Origin: a virus
Length of the DNA stretch: 25,658 nt
Strand: one strand, 5' to 3'
IMG/VR virus record: IMGVR_UViG_3300009314_000290
Coordinates: 1 to 25,658 of that record
The notes under the pieces are model-generated. The model saw only the letters and a list, made by a program, of their open reading frames with translations. It was not told where the DNA came from and did not search any database. Both the position numbers and the translations under genes were made by a program. Below, piece after piece: positions 8,202-16,393 of this stretch (the stretch's first letter is position 1; the number at the start of each line of letters is the position of its first letter).

Positions 8202-8471
8202 ATGCTAACACCCACCGTAAAAATTAGAACTGGTGGGATTTCCACAGGCAATATTGCCGACGCTGAAACGCCATCAGGAACGATTGACGGTTCTAACACT
8301 TCTTTTACTTTAGCCAATACTCCCAGCCCTACCAGTTCACTTCAATTATTCTATAATGGCCAGCTCTTAACATCTGGGTCTGGCAATGATTTTACCTTAT
8401 CTGGAACAACTATCACAATGTCGTTTGCTCCAGAAACAGGTTCAACCTTGTTAGCTTATTATCGTTATTAA
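8202..8471 (+). CDS. Small fibre-type beta-sandwich protein
   Basis: 89 residues: ETPSGTIDGSNTSFTLAN then SLQLFYNGQLLTSG, then FTLSGTTITMSFAPETGS and a terminal LLAYYRY. This is the short beta module commonly found in phage tail-fibre and appendage proteins, here as a stand-alone gene. Unlike its neighbours it has no signal peptide. It starts two bases after the previous stop and ends one base before the next start, so all are co-translated on one message. Confidence 0.65.
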   Translation: MLTPTVKIRTGGISTGNIADAETPSGTIDGSNTSFTLANTPSPTSSLQLFYNGQLLTSGSGNDFTLSGTTITMSFAPETGSTLLAYYRY

Positions 8472-8472
8472 T

Positions 8473-9957
8473 ATGAGTGATAAAAAACATACAATTTTAA
8501 TAGCAGTGATTATATCTTTAGCCCTTTTTTGGACTATTTGGGTTAATGCCCAAACATTTGACGACCCTTTAACGCTAACTTGTTCTGTTTATCCTAATAA
8601 TTTAATGTTTGAAGATGATTTAATACTTGGAGGCAGAACATTATTAAGAATTGGCGGTCAGGTAATGTGGACAACAAACCTTGACCCTGATCAAGATAGC
8701 GCTGTCCGTATAGGTTCAAGCACTAAAAGGCTGCTTTACCTTTATTCTGATAATATTAATTCAACCTCTGCTACAACGACCAATGCCACTACAACAAACC
8801 TTTATATTAGTGAAGATTTAACAGTTAATTCTGGAATTATATTAGGAGGAACGAGGCGAACTACTTGGCCTGCTGGCTTAACTGACATTACCGGCCAGAC
8901 CCTCGGTTCTTTAGCTGATGTTTCCACCACTACCCCTGTCTATGGTGATCTCCTTATGTGGGATGGCTCTAATTGGACTGATTTAGCAACATCTTCTCTT
9001 AATATCAATACTGATGATACTGTTGAAGGTTCAACTAACTTATATCAGGATTCAGAATTAACTAATTGGATAGATAATGTAACTCTTGGTTCGAGCGGTG
9101 AATTTGAAACTGAAAGTTATGCCTCATCGACCACATCTTTAAATACTCAAGGAACACTCCATATAGGGGGGAACGGAACGATTGAAGGGACATTAGGGGT
9201 TACAGGCCAAATTACAGGCAATGTAACTGGTGCTTTAACTGGAAATGCTGACACAGCTACAAATCTTTCTAATTATGGTTTAGCTTTTACCTGGACAGGA
9301 TTAAATGTTCATTCAGATTTAAGGCCAGCCGTTCTTAATGCTTCTAATACATTAATTGACCTTTTAACAGCAACTAGCGCTACCACATCAGATAATCATT
9401 ATATTGGCGGATTCTTACAAATGAATAGCGGTAACGATAATTACATATATTTTGATGCTGGAGCAGAAAATTTTATGTGGGATGATTCACCAGCTTTATT
9501 TACCTTAACAGATGATTTTGAAGTTACAGGAGTGGCTTCTTCAACGGCAGGATTTAGAGTTAATGATTATTTTACAGTTAATAGTGCTGGAAGTGCTACA
9601 ACAACAAATAGTTTATATGTCAATTCTCAAAGAGTTTATGGTGAACAAGATAGAGCAATAGTTCTTGCTACGAGTACGCTTGATTATATTAGTGATGCTA
9701 CAAGCACAGTGCCGATTGATTATAATTCAAAGGCAAAAACTATTACAGAGATTTACTGTATTACAAATGACAACACAGCAACGATAGGGATTGGCGATGG
9801 AACTAATTTTGATTATGTTGAATGCACTAATAGCGGAGTTAGTAGAACTTCATTAGATAACGGAACATACACAGCCAGAGAAAAAATGGAAGTAGCAGTA
9901 GGTAAAATGACAATGACTCAATGGATAAATATAGTGATTACAGAGTCGTACGATTAA
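8473..9957 (+). CDS. Large secreted fibre/adhesin-like protein
   Basis: 494 residues. The signal peptide is clear: basic MSDKKH, a hydrophobic run to residue 24, then VNA before Gln27. The mature part carries Thr-rich stalk motifs (TTTNATTTNLYI, SASTTSL-like runs), a MWDGSNWTDLATSSLNI segment, collagen-free beta repeats (GTLGVTGQITGNVTGALTG), a YIYFDAGAENFMWDD strand pair, and a C-terminal domain (ITEIYCITNDNTATIGIGDG to MTMTQWINIVI). Similar repeats occur in phage fibres and in secreted proteins of candidate-phyla bacteria. The signal peptide argues for export rather than simple virion assembly. Probable role is attachment; no exact family can be named. Confidence 0.68.
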   Translation: MSDKKHTILIAVIISLALFWTIWVNAQTFDDPLTLTCSVYPNNLMFEDDLILGGRTLLRIGGQVMWTTNLDPDQDSAVRIGSSTKRLLYLYSDNINSTSATTTNATTTNLYISEDLTVNSGIILGGTRRTTWPAGLTDITGQTLGSLADVSTTTPVYGDLLMWDGSNWTDLATSSLNINTDDTVEGSTNLYQDSELTNWIDNVTLGSSGEFETESYASSTTSLNTQGTLHIGGNGTIEGTLGVTGQITGNVTGALTGNADTATNLSNYGLAFTWTGLNVHSDLRPAVLNASNTLIDLLTATSATTSDNHYIGGFLQMNSGNDNYIYFDAGAENFMWDDSPALFTLTDDFEVTGVASSTAGFRVNDYFTVNSAGSATTTNSLYVNSQRVYGEQDRAIVLATSTLDYISDATSTVPIDYNSKAKTITEIYCITNDNTATIGIGDGTNFDYVECTNSGVSRTSLDNGTYTAREKMEVAVGKMTMTQWINIVITESYD

Positions 9958-9982
9958 TAAAGTTCTTTCATTACAGAAAATT

Positions 9983-11128
9983 ATGACTAAAGAAAAAAAA
10001 TCAATTTTAATAACAGTAATAGTGGTAACAATTATTGTGGGTGGGACGCTTATTTATTCTCATAAACCGCCTTTATTTCAAGGAGATACGCCAACCTCAA
10101 CACCAGAAGTTATAGAACCAATCATTGAAGAACCAGCTTTACCAATAACTCAAGTTGAAGATGAATATTTTGAAATAGACAAACATTACAACGATAATGG
10201 ATTACTTTATTGCCAAACATTATATACAGAAGATTTAAAACTTAAAAAAGATAAACTTTCTGAATATTTAGAAAATATTAAGATAACTCAATTAGAAAAT
10301 ACTGAATTAAAAGAAGCTGAGGTTTTAACTTTGTATGTTAGGGGAAAAGGTTTAGGAACGGCCACACTTAAAATAGGCGATGCTGAAGTTATAATATTAG
10401 AATTAGAAAATGGTAAATGGCTAACTAAGTGGGGTAGTGCTTCAGGTTGGTGGACACAAGGACAGATTAATAATGCTTATGTTGAATATACTGGCAATAT
10501 TAAAGTTAGCTCAACTCGGCTTTATGCTGAAGATCAACATTCTTTAACAGATAATTTTGATTCATATTCTACTGGAAACTTACCAGGACAAGGAAGCTGG
10601 ACTGGAAGTAATAATATTGATGTTACTGATGCTGTTACTCAATCAGGGACAAGATCGGTAACTTCAGTAGCAGCTGGTACAGCTACTAAAACATTTACAG
10701 AAGAAGTAACTGGAAATCAGATTGCTTATATGAGAGGAGCTCAAACAAATATCAGTATTGGAAAGTGGGGGATTAGAGATGGCGGAAGTATTATAGGCTC
10801 AATACACATGAGGAATGATGCAACGCTTAGTATTTACAGTGGGGCTTATTATTCTTGTGGGACTTATGTTGCTGATACTTGGTATAAAACAGAAATAGAA
10901 TGGGATCAATCAAGAGATAGTGGAAATGGCGAATTTAGATGTCGCATTGATGACGGGTCTTGGAATACTTGGCGGGCTTTTAGAACAGCAGGGGCTTCAG
11001 CTGATGAGGTTTATATTGATGACGCTGGAAATGGAGGAACATTTTATTTAGATAGTTTTTCAGATCCTAATGCTGGAGCGCCAGCAGGAGCTGAAAGATA
11101 CATAAGAAATCCATTAATATATAATTAA
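9983..11128 (+). CDS. Membrane-anchored protein with ConA-like lectin domain
   Basis: 381 residues. A hydrophobic helix (residues 8-25) follows MTKEKKS, then a Pro/Glu/Thr-rich spacer (30-58), a middle domain (60-180), and from residue 190 a jelly-roll domain beginning TDNFDSYSTGNLPGQGSW and including WYKTEIEWDQSRDSGNGEF and GTFYLDSFSD. That pattern is typical of concanavalin A-like lectin/glucanase domains in surface proteins; no catalytic pair is evident, so glycan binding is more likely than hydrolysis. No cleavage site, so it should stay anchored with the lectin outside. It closes the run of exported genes. Confidence 0.68.
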   Translation: MTKEKKSILITVIVVTIIVGGTLIYSHKPPLFQGDTPTSTPEVIEPIIEEPALPITQVEDEYFEIDKHYNDNGLLYCQTLYTEDLKLKKDKLSEYLENIKITQLENTELKEAEVLTLYVRGKGLGTATLKIGDAEVIILELENGKWLTKWGSASGWWTQGQINNAYVEYTGNIKVSSTRLYAEDQHSLTDNFDSYSTGNLPGQGSWTGSNNIDVTDAVTQSGTRSVTSVAAGTATKTFTEEVTGNQIAYMRGAQTNISIGKWGIRDGGSIIGSIHMRNDATLSIYSGAYYSCGTYVADTWYKTEIEWDQSRDSGNGEFRCRIDDGSWNTWRAFRTAGASADEVYIDDAGNGGTFYLDSFSDPNAGAPAGAERYIRNPLIYN

Positions 11129-11145
11129 ATTAATTAAATAAATCT

Positions 11146-11466
11146 ATGGCTATTACACCCATCGGTAATATATCACAAGAATTATTTGAAAATGCTCGCT
11201 ACACATATTTAAGTGCGGCTGTTTCAGCGTCTGGTGAATCTTTAACAGTTCAAAGTATTAACAAGTTTGCTGTTAACCAAATATTATTTATTGGAGAATT
11301 AGGCGATGAAAAATCAGAAATTGTTAAAACTCATGCCTCAACCGCTCCAAGCGGAACAACTATTACTTTGGTAAGTGGCGGAGTAACCTATGATCACCCA
11401 ATAGATACTAAAGTTTATATTATTGATTATGATCAAGTCGTCTTCTATCATTCAACCTCAACTTAA
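11146..11466 (+). CDS. Connector protein, N-terminal part, before in-frame TAA
   Basis: 106 residues ending at TAA 11464-11466. It begins MAITPIGNISQELFENARYTY and runs into VNQILFIGELGDEKSEIV and VYIIDYDQVVFYHSTST, the first half of a domain I associate with a single larger head-tail connector protein, where it leads directly into an FN3-like segment ending in SDPIP. That second half lies in the same frame right after the stop (11467 onward). The gene is therefore either split by a nonsense change, read through at TAA, or translated as two chains by reinitiation at ATG 11488. Confidence 0.6.
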   Translation: MAITPIGNISQELFENARYTYLSAAVSASGESLTVQSINKFAVNQILFIGELGDEKSEIVKTHASTAPSGTTITLVSGGVTYDHPIDTKVYIIDYDQVVFYHSTST

Positions 11467-11487
11467 ACAGATGATATTGATGATACG

Positions 11488-12507
11488 ATGGCGACAAATG
11501 ATATTGAAGCAGATGCTCTTGAAACAATTTATAAAGATTCCACCTATACCACAGGATATTACTTTGTCAGATTTAAAAATTCAATTGATAGCACTTTTTC
11601 AGGATATTCTGATCCTATTCCAGTTGGCGGATATGCTGACAATACAGTTTTTAAGATTAAAGAAAGGGCATTAGAAGAATTAGGGTTAGATATTTCAGAA
11701 AACTTAACCCACGATTGGCTTAATAGAAGATTATGGGCAGGTAGGAGAATTGTTCACCAAAAAAGGAAAAGGTGGAGCTGGAGACAGCAGTTTGATTATG
11801 ATTTAGGTAATATTGCCACTGGAGATTATAGGGTAGCAATGCCAACTGATATAGCTGACGATAATACAAATAGAGATGTTATGGGTTTTAGGATAAGCGT
11901 TAATGAAAATATGACCCCTGTTACTAAAAGAGAGATGGATGATGAGTGGGAAGGGACAGCCAGAACCACTTTAGCTTCAGCCTATACAGTCGGAGATGGA
12001 ACAATTACCTTAGATGACAGCCGAGATTTAGAAGATAGTGGCAGTATTGAAATAGATGAAGACACTATCGAATATTCAGCAAATAACAGGTCAACTGGAG
12101 TTTTAACAGTGTCAACAGATGGCAGTTCAAACCATTCAGCAAATGTAAATGTCTATCAGAATGTATCTTTTACCCTACCTACTAAATTTACAATTTACGA
12201 AGGTTATGTTTATTTTAACTACCCTATTGCAAGCGATTATAATGGAATGAATTATTGGATGGATTATTATAGAACATTAACCGCCTATGATTCAGACGCA
12301 GATGTTTTAGACGAACCAGAATATGATTTTTATACCTCTTGGTTAAAATATTGTATTAAGAAAAAACAAGATCCTAAAAACGTTAAAATGAAGACAGATG
12401 ATGACTACCAAGCATTTTTGGTTGGTATTAGCGATTTAATCATGAAAGAAACTACAGGCCAGGAAATTCAATTTATTCCAGATATAAGTCATTTAGATGA
12501 GGATTAA
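11488..12507 (+). CDS. Head-tail connector/adaptor protein, C-terminal part
   Basis: 339 residues from ATG 11488; without the TAA at 11464 the gene would be a single 11146-12507 frame of 453 residues. The first 45 residues (TGYYFVRFKNSIDSTFSGYSDPIP) complete the domain begun in the upstream fragment. Then come an adaptor-like helical region (KIKERALEELGLDI, WLNRRLWAGRRIVHQKRKRW) and DYDLGNIATGDYRVAMP, followed by a beta insert and an EYDFYTSWLKYCIKK helix. Helical adaptors of this kind ring the portal in short-tailed phages. No Shine-Dalgarno; GATGATACG precedes the ATG, so reinitiation after the nearby stop is possible. Confidence 0.66.
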   Translation: MATNDIEADALETIYKDSTYTTGYYFVRFKNSIDSTFSGYSDPIPVGGYADNTVFKIKERALEELGLDISENLTHDWLNRRLWAGRRIVHQKRKRWSWRQQFDYDLGNIATGDYRVAMPTDIADDNTNRDVMGFRISVNENMTPVTKREMDDEWEGTARTTLASAYTVGDGTITLDDSRDLEDSGSIEIDEDTIEYSANNRSTGVLTVSTDGSSNHSANVNVYQNVSFTLPTKFTIYEGYVYFNYPIASDYNGMNYWMDYYRTLTAYDSDADVLDEPEYDFYTSWLKYCIKKKQDPKNVKMKTDDDYQAFLVGISDLIMKETTGQEIQFIPDISHLDED

Positions 12508-12520
12508 ATAATGTATAAAT

Positions 12521-13975
12521 ATGTCAGAAATAAAATTACCCATTCATCAATATAGAAATTTTATAAACGGTAGAATAGGAAATGTTAGCGATTATTTATT
12601 ACCAGAAGGAGCTGTTACCACTGCTAAGAATGTTCATTTTGATATTTTAGGTAAAATCAAGTTAAGAGCTGGCGTAACTCTCATTAACAGTCAAATATCC
12701 AACAATTACCCTTGCCTCGGCCTTTATTATTTTGAAGGCACTAACTCCCAATTAGTCGCAGTGTTTTCAGACGGAACTAATAATGATGTCTATTACAAAA
12801 ATGGAGTAAGTTGGACAAAGACATTAGAAAATGACACTAAAGACCTTAAAACAAGATTTACTACTTTTTTAAACAGAGTTATCAGGGTTAATGGCACAGA
12901 TGTAGCTAAGGCTTGGGATGGCAGCGCTGCTTGGAGTCAATATGTTGGCACTTCAGCTAAAGACCTTAACCTTGATGATATGGATTCCTATAAATGTTCT
13001 TTAATAGAAACTTTTAAACAAAGAGTTTATAAGGCAGGATATTCTACAGTTCCAGAAAGAATGTTTTATTCTACTGTAGTCAGCACAACTCCTCATATAA
13101 CTTGGTCACCAACTACTGATTTTATAGACATAGACCCAAGAAACGCTGGCGATTTAACAGCCCTTAAAAGATATGCTTTAGACCTTTTAGTTTTTAAAAA
13201 GAAATTTATGTATCGCTATCGTGGGCAGGCTGGAGTTGACCCAGAACCATTGATCAAAGTCGGCACTCCTTCACAGGAAGCAGTAGTTGAAGCTAAAAAT
13301 GGCATTTATTCTTTTAGCCAAACACCAGCTATTTACCGATATACAGGCAGTTATCCTAAAGAAATCTCAAGGCCAGTATCAGACTTTTTAGAAGCAATCC
13401 CCTCAACATATTTTGCAACTATTTCATCTTGGGTAGAAGCAGACGGCGACCACGTTTGTTTTTCAATAGGGGATGTGACAGTAGGCGGAGTCTCTTGGGT
13501 TAATGTTGTTTTGAGATATACTATCAGTTCTGATGTCTGGACAGTTTATTCATATAACACAGAATTAAGGCGAGGAGCTTTATGGGATAATGGAACTAAT
13601 ATAGTCACAGTAGGCGGAGATGATGACGGCAATATCTTCACTCTTAACAGCGGAACAACAGATAATACCGCAGCTATTCAATACGAGCTTATCACTAAGT
13701 ATTATGATTTTGGAGCAGTATCTGAAACAGCGTTAATTAACAAATTAGCTGGTGTGTGTGAAAAAGCCCAAGAAGGTTTGCTGGCATTTCAAATAAATGA
13801 TAAAATTAAATGGCATACTATTGGTCAGTTAAAAAAATATGTAACAATTTTTAAAAATCAAAAAATAGAAGGACAAAGAATAAGGTTTAAACTTTATGGT
13901 TCTTCTAAAATCAGCCCGTTTATCTTTGAAGGAATAGAAATCCTTGAAGGAATAAATAAGGGCGTTATAGAATAA
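12521..13975 (+). CDS. Tail nozzle / tail stabilisation protein
   Basis: 484 residues. The start matches podovirus nozzle-type proteins: FINGRIGNVSDYLLPEGAV, TTAKNVHFDILGKIKLRAGV, then repeated propeller-like blades such as LGLYYFEGTNSQLVAVFSDG, GIYSFSQTPAIYRYTG and NGTNIVTVGGDDDGNIFTL. The late part (YYDFGAVSETALINKLAG and GQRIRFKLYGSSKISPFIF) is the outer beta domain seen in gp10/gp12-like nozzle proteins. Such proteins extend the connector into the short tail tube. The next gene starts on the last base of its stop codon. Start AAATATGTC has no Shine-Dalgarno. Confidence 0.72.
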   Translation: MSEIKLPIHQYRNFINGRIGNVSDYLLPEGAVTTAKNVHFDILGKIKLRAGVTLINSQISNNYPCLGLYYFEGTNSQLVAVFSDGTNNDVYYKNGVSWTKTLENDTKDLKTRFTTFLNRVIRVNGTDVAKAWDGSAAWSQYVGTSAKDLNLDDMDSYKCSLIETFKQRVYKAGYSTVPERMFYSTVVSTTPHITWSPTTDFIDIDPRNAGDLTALKRYALDLLVFKKKFMYRYRGQAGVDPEPLIKVGTPSQEAVVEAKNGIYSFSQTPAIYRYTGSYPKEISRPVSDFLEAIPSTYFATISSWVEADGDHVCFSIGDVTVGGVSWVNVVLRYTISSDVWTVYSYNTELRRGALWDNGTNIVTVGGDDDGNIFTLNSGTTDNTAAIQYELITKYYDFGAVSETALINKLAGVCEKAQEGLLAFQINDKIKWHTIGQLKKYVTIFKNQKIEGQRIRFKLYGSSKISPFIFEGIEILEGINKGVIE

Positions 13976-14922
13976 TGGATATATTTGATTTTGGGTTTGA
14001 CAAAAATTTATTAAGAATTGACGAAGTTATTGAAACGGATAGTGTATTAACTAATTCAATTCAACCTTCTCAGATAGTAGCTGGGAGTTTGGATTTAGGC
14101 AGGATACAAGTATTGCCAGATGAACAAATTGGGTTAGTAGCTAAAGATGATGTTGGGAGCGAAATATTTAAAATTATAACTGGAGATACAGATGTTGGAG
14201 ATGTTGTTATTGGCAATATTGCTGGTGATTATGCTAAATGGGATAAGAGCGCTGGAACATTTACAGTTAAAGGAACAATTAATGTTCTTGATGAGGGATT
14301 AAGTTTTTATGATGGAGCTAATTTAAGAGCAAGATATTATGTTACCGCTTCTCATATTTTACTTCAGTTAATTAACAATAGTTCAACTGTAATTAATGAA
14401 TTATTAATAGATGATGCTGCTGTTTATTCCAGAGAATCATCTGACCTTGGAACAGCAGGACAAGAATGGTTAGAGTGTTTTTTTAAAAAAGTTAATATAA
14501 CTCAAACACAAACAAGTGGTCATGCTTTAGCAGTAACCAGAAATCTTGCTTCAGGAAGCACTGATGATTCAGTTGCCCACATTACTCAAGATTCTTCTAC
14601 TGATGACCAATTAGCGTTAGATATTACTCAAGACGGGCTTGCTGGAGGGTTAAAAGTAAATACAGTGAATACAAGCAATACAGGAGATGCAGTTTATATC
14701 CTTGCTCAAGGCAATCAAAAAGGCTTAAACATATATCAAGATTATGCCAGTTGCACAGAACCGACTTTAGACCTTAATCACGGAGGAGATGGCGCTCATA
14801 TTATTTTTCAAGGAGACCCTACAAATACTTCTTCTGCTGATGGGGAATTATGGTTTAATGGAACTAATTTAAGAATTAACATAGGCGGAACTGTCTATAA
14901 TATAGATATGACCGCTATATAA
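13975..14922 (+). CDS. Tail fibre/appendage protein
   Basis: 315 residues, beta-rich throughout. The N-terminal part includes an IQPSQIVAGSLDLGRI segment typical of fibre heads, then YAKWDKSAGTFTVKG, a middle of repeating short strands (DSVAHITQDSSTDDQLALDI) suggesting a beta-helix, and a C-terminal ADGELWFNGTNLRINIGGTV, a common ending of phage fibre proteins. It lacks a signal peptide, unlike the fibre-like proteins at 6721-11128, and lies directly after the nozzle gene, so it is the best candidate for the true receptor-binding fibre. Confidence 0.7.
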   Translation: MDIFDFGFDKNLLRIDEVIETDSVLTNSIQPSQIVAGSLDLGRIQVLPDEQIGLVAKDDVGSEIFKIITGDTDVGDVVIGNIAGDYAKWDKSAGTFTVKGTINVLDEGLSFYDGANLRARYYVTASHILLQLINNSSTVINELLIDDAAVYSRESSDLGTAGQEWLECFFKKVNITQTQTSGHALAVTRNLASGSTDDSVAHITQDSSTDDQLALDITQDGLAGGLKVNTVNTSNTGDAVYILAQGNQKGLNIYQDYASCTEPTLDLNHGGDGAHIIFQGDPTNTSSADGELWFNGTNLRINIGGTVYNIDMTAI

Positions 14923-14926
14923 AAAT

Positions 14927-15127
14927 ATGGATTTAGATAAAAAATTACAACAAAAAAAGAATGAATTATATCAGGCCAGTGAACAATTAGCTCAAGTTCA
15001 GCGAGTTTTAAATAGCACTAATACTCGTATTATCCAGCTTAATGCTGAAATAAATCTACTTGGACAGCTTTTAAAAGAAAATAAAAAGAAACCAAAGGAA
15101 CAAAAAGATGGCAAAACAATATTATAA
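14927..15127 (+). CDS. Small coiled-coil protein
   Basis: 66 residues, almost entirely one predicted coiled coil (LDKKLQQKKNELYQASEQLA to NAEINLLGQLLKENKKK) with a Lys-rich tail. No family recognised. Its last 20 bases overlap the next gene in another frame, which supports coupled expression. A role as a small structural or chaperone partner of the internal virion proteins is possible. Confidence 0.58.
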   Translation: MDLDKKLQQKKNELYQASEQLAQVQRVLNSTNTRIIQLNAEINLLGQLLKENKKKPKEQKDGKTIL

Positions 15128-16382
15128 TTTTACAAAAAATGGTGAAATATATGTTAAAGATACCAAGACAAAGACAGCGAAAAAGGTATCAAGTATTCCA
15201 TCTGGAGCGCCAACAATAACTTATACTGGAAGAGTTAGCGACCCTTATTCTTATATGGGAGTTAAAAAGGATACACAAACAACTCCTACACCTACTCCAG
15301 TAACCCCAACTCCTATACCTACCCCAACACAGAAAACCACAACAAAGAAAGTACAAAAATCCCTTATAAGTATTTGGGGAGAAAGAGAGGACTTACAAAG
15401 AGAATTTCCAAACCCATTAGGTAAAGGAGTATCAGCTAACTGGACTATTAATGATTGGTGGAATATGTATGGAGTAAAGGAAATGCCAGATGTTCAGCTT
15501 ATTCAACCAGACCAAAAAGCTGTTGAAGTAGCTGGTTATATCGAAGGATTTAACGAGGGTGATACGAGGGTAAATCCAGTAACAAATAAAAATGAGGTTT
15601 TAACCCCAGATGGGACTTGGCAAGAAATATCAGACACATCAATAGACACGGGAAAAGATGATGTAAATACAGTAAACGATACAAATGGAGACGGAGTAGA
15701 AGATGATTTGGGTGTAGATACATCGGGCTGGTCGCAGGATATGATAGATATATTTACCCAAATGACTGATTTGCTTGAAGCTCAGATAGCAGCAGGAAAT
15801 ACTATTAACCCTGATATTGAAATAGATGAAACAACCGTAGCAGGATTTTTAGACCAAGCCCAAAAAGAATTAGATCCTTATTATTCCAGCTTAATAGAAA
15901 TGGCGAAAAAAGATTTAACTGATACTTTTAGATATAAGCAGGAATCACAACAATTAGCTGAAACGCAGACAGAAAGGCAATACGGCAAGGATTTAGAACA
16001 AATGGGCATAGGATATGCTGAAACTGGAGAGGCATATTCAGGTAAAAGAATTAAAAGCGAACAGGAGCTCGCCCAGTCAACTCAGGAAGCCGTAGATCAG
16101 AGCAGGCGAGATTTCTTTTATCAAACTACTGGACTTGGAACAGCCGCTGAAAGAACATACGGCTCAAAATCATTAAAAGATTTATCATTTCCAACTATTG
16201 CTGGCAAACCGCAAATTATAGCAGGAAAGGCACAATGGGCAAGAGGCGGAGAAACATCTCTTTATGAACTTTCAGGGGAAATCACAGGTGAAATAGAAAA
16301 AGAAAAAGAAGTCGCTGAACGGACAAGAGCCAGCGAACTTGAATCTGTTTATCGCTCTAAAAGAGCATTAGATTATTCTTAA
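15108..16382 (+). CDS. Internal virion-type protein with calcium-loop motif
   Basis: 424 residues. A Thr/Pro repeat linker (residues 58-78) follows a small N-terminal beta domain (YNFTKNGEIYVKDTK). Residues 191-199 (DTNGDGVED) match the DxNxDGxxD calcium-binding loop. From residue 230 on it is helical and Gln/Glu-rich (LDQAQKELDPYYSSLIEMAK, TERQYGKDLEQMG), as in proteins ejected with phage DNA. It has AAAGGA at eight bases before its ATG, one of the few sites in this module. Function is inferred from size, helical content and order before two more such genes. Confidence 0.6.
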   Translation: MAKQYYNFTKNGEIYVKDTKTKTAKKVSSIPSGAPTITYTGRVSDPYSYMGVKKDTQTTPTPTPVTPTPIPTPTQKTTTKKVQKSLISIWGEREDLQREFPNPLGKGVSANWTINDWWNMYGVKEMPDVQLIQPDQKAVEVAGYIEGFNEGDTRVNPVTNKNEVLTPDGTWQEISDTSIDTGKDDVNTVNDTNGDGVEDDLGVDTSGWSQDMIDIFTQMTDLLEAQIAAGNTINPDIEIDETTVAGFLDQAQKELDPYYSSLIEMAKKDLTDTFRYKQESQQLAETQTERQYGKDLEQMGIGYAETGEAYSGKRIKSEQELAQSTQEAVDQSRRDFFYQTTGLGTAAERTYGSKSLKDLSFPTIAGKPQIIAGKAQWARGGETSLYELSGEITGEIEKEKEVAERTRASELESVYRSKRALDYS

Positions 16383-16393
16383 TAAATAAAATT

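Noticed and set aside
11001-11007. CTGATGA core resembling a hammerhead ribozyme
   Set aside because: It lies within the lectin-domain gene and no matching GAAA core with flanking stems was found; a 7-mer like this occurs by chance.
11423-11674. 83-codon frame spanning the TAA in the connector gene
   Set aside because: It is in another frame and gives Met/Ile/Gln-rich low-quality protein; the +1 window frame on both sides of the TAA carries the real domain sequence.
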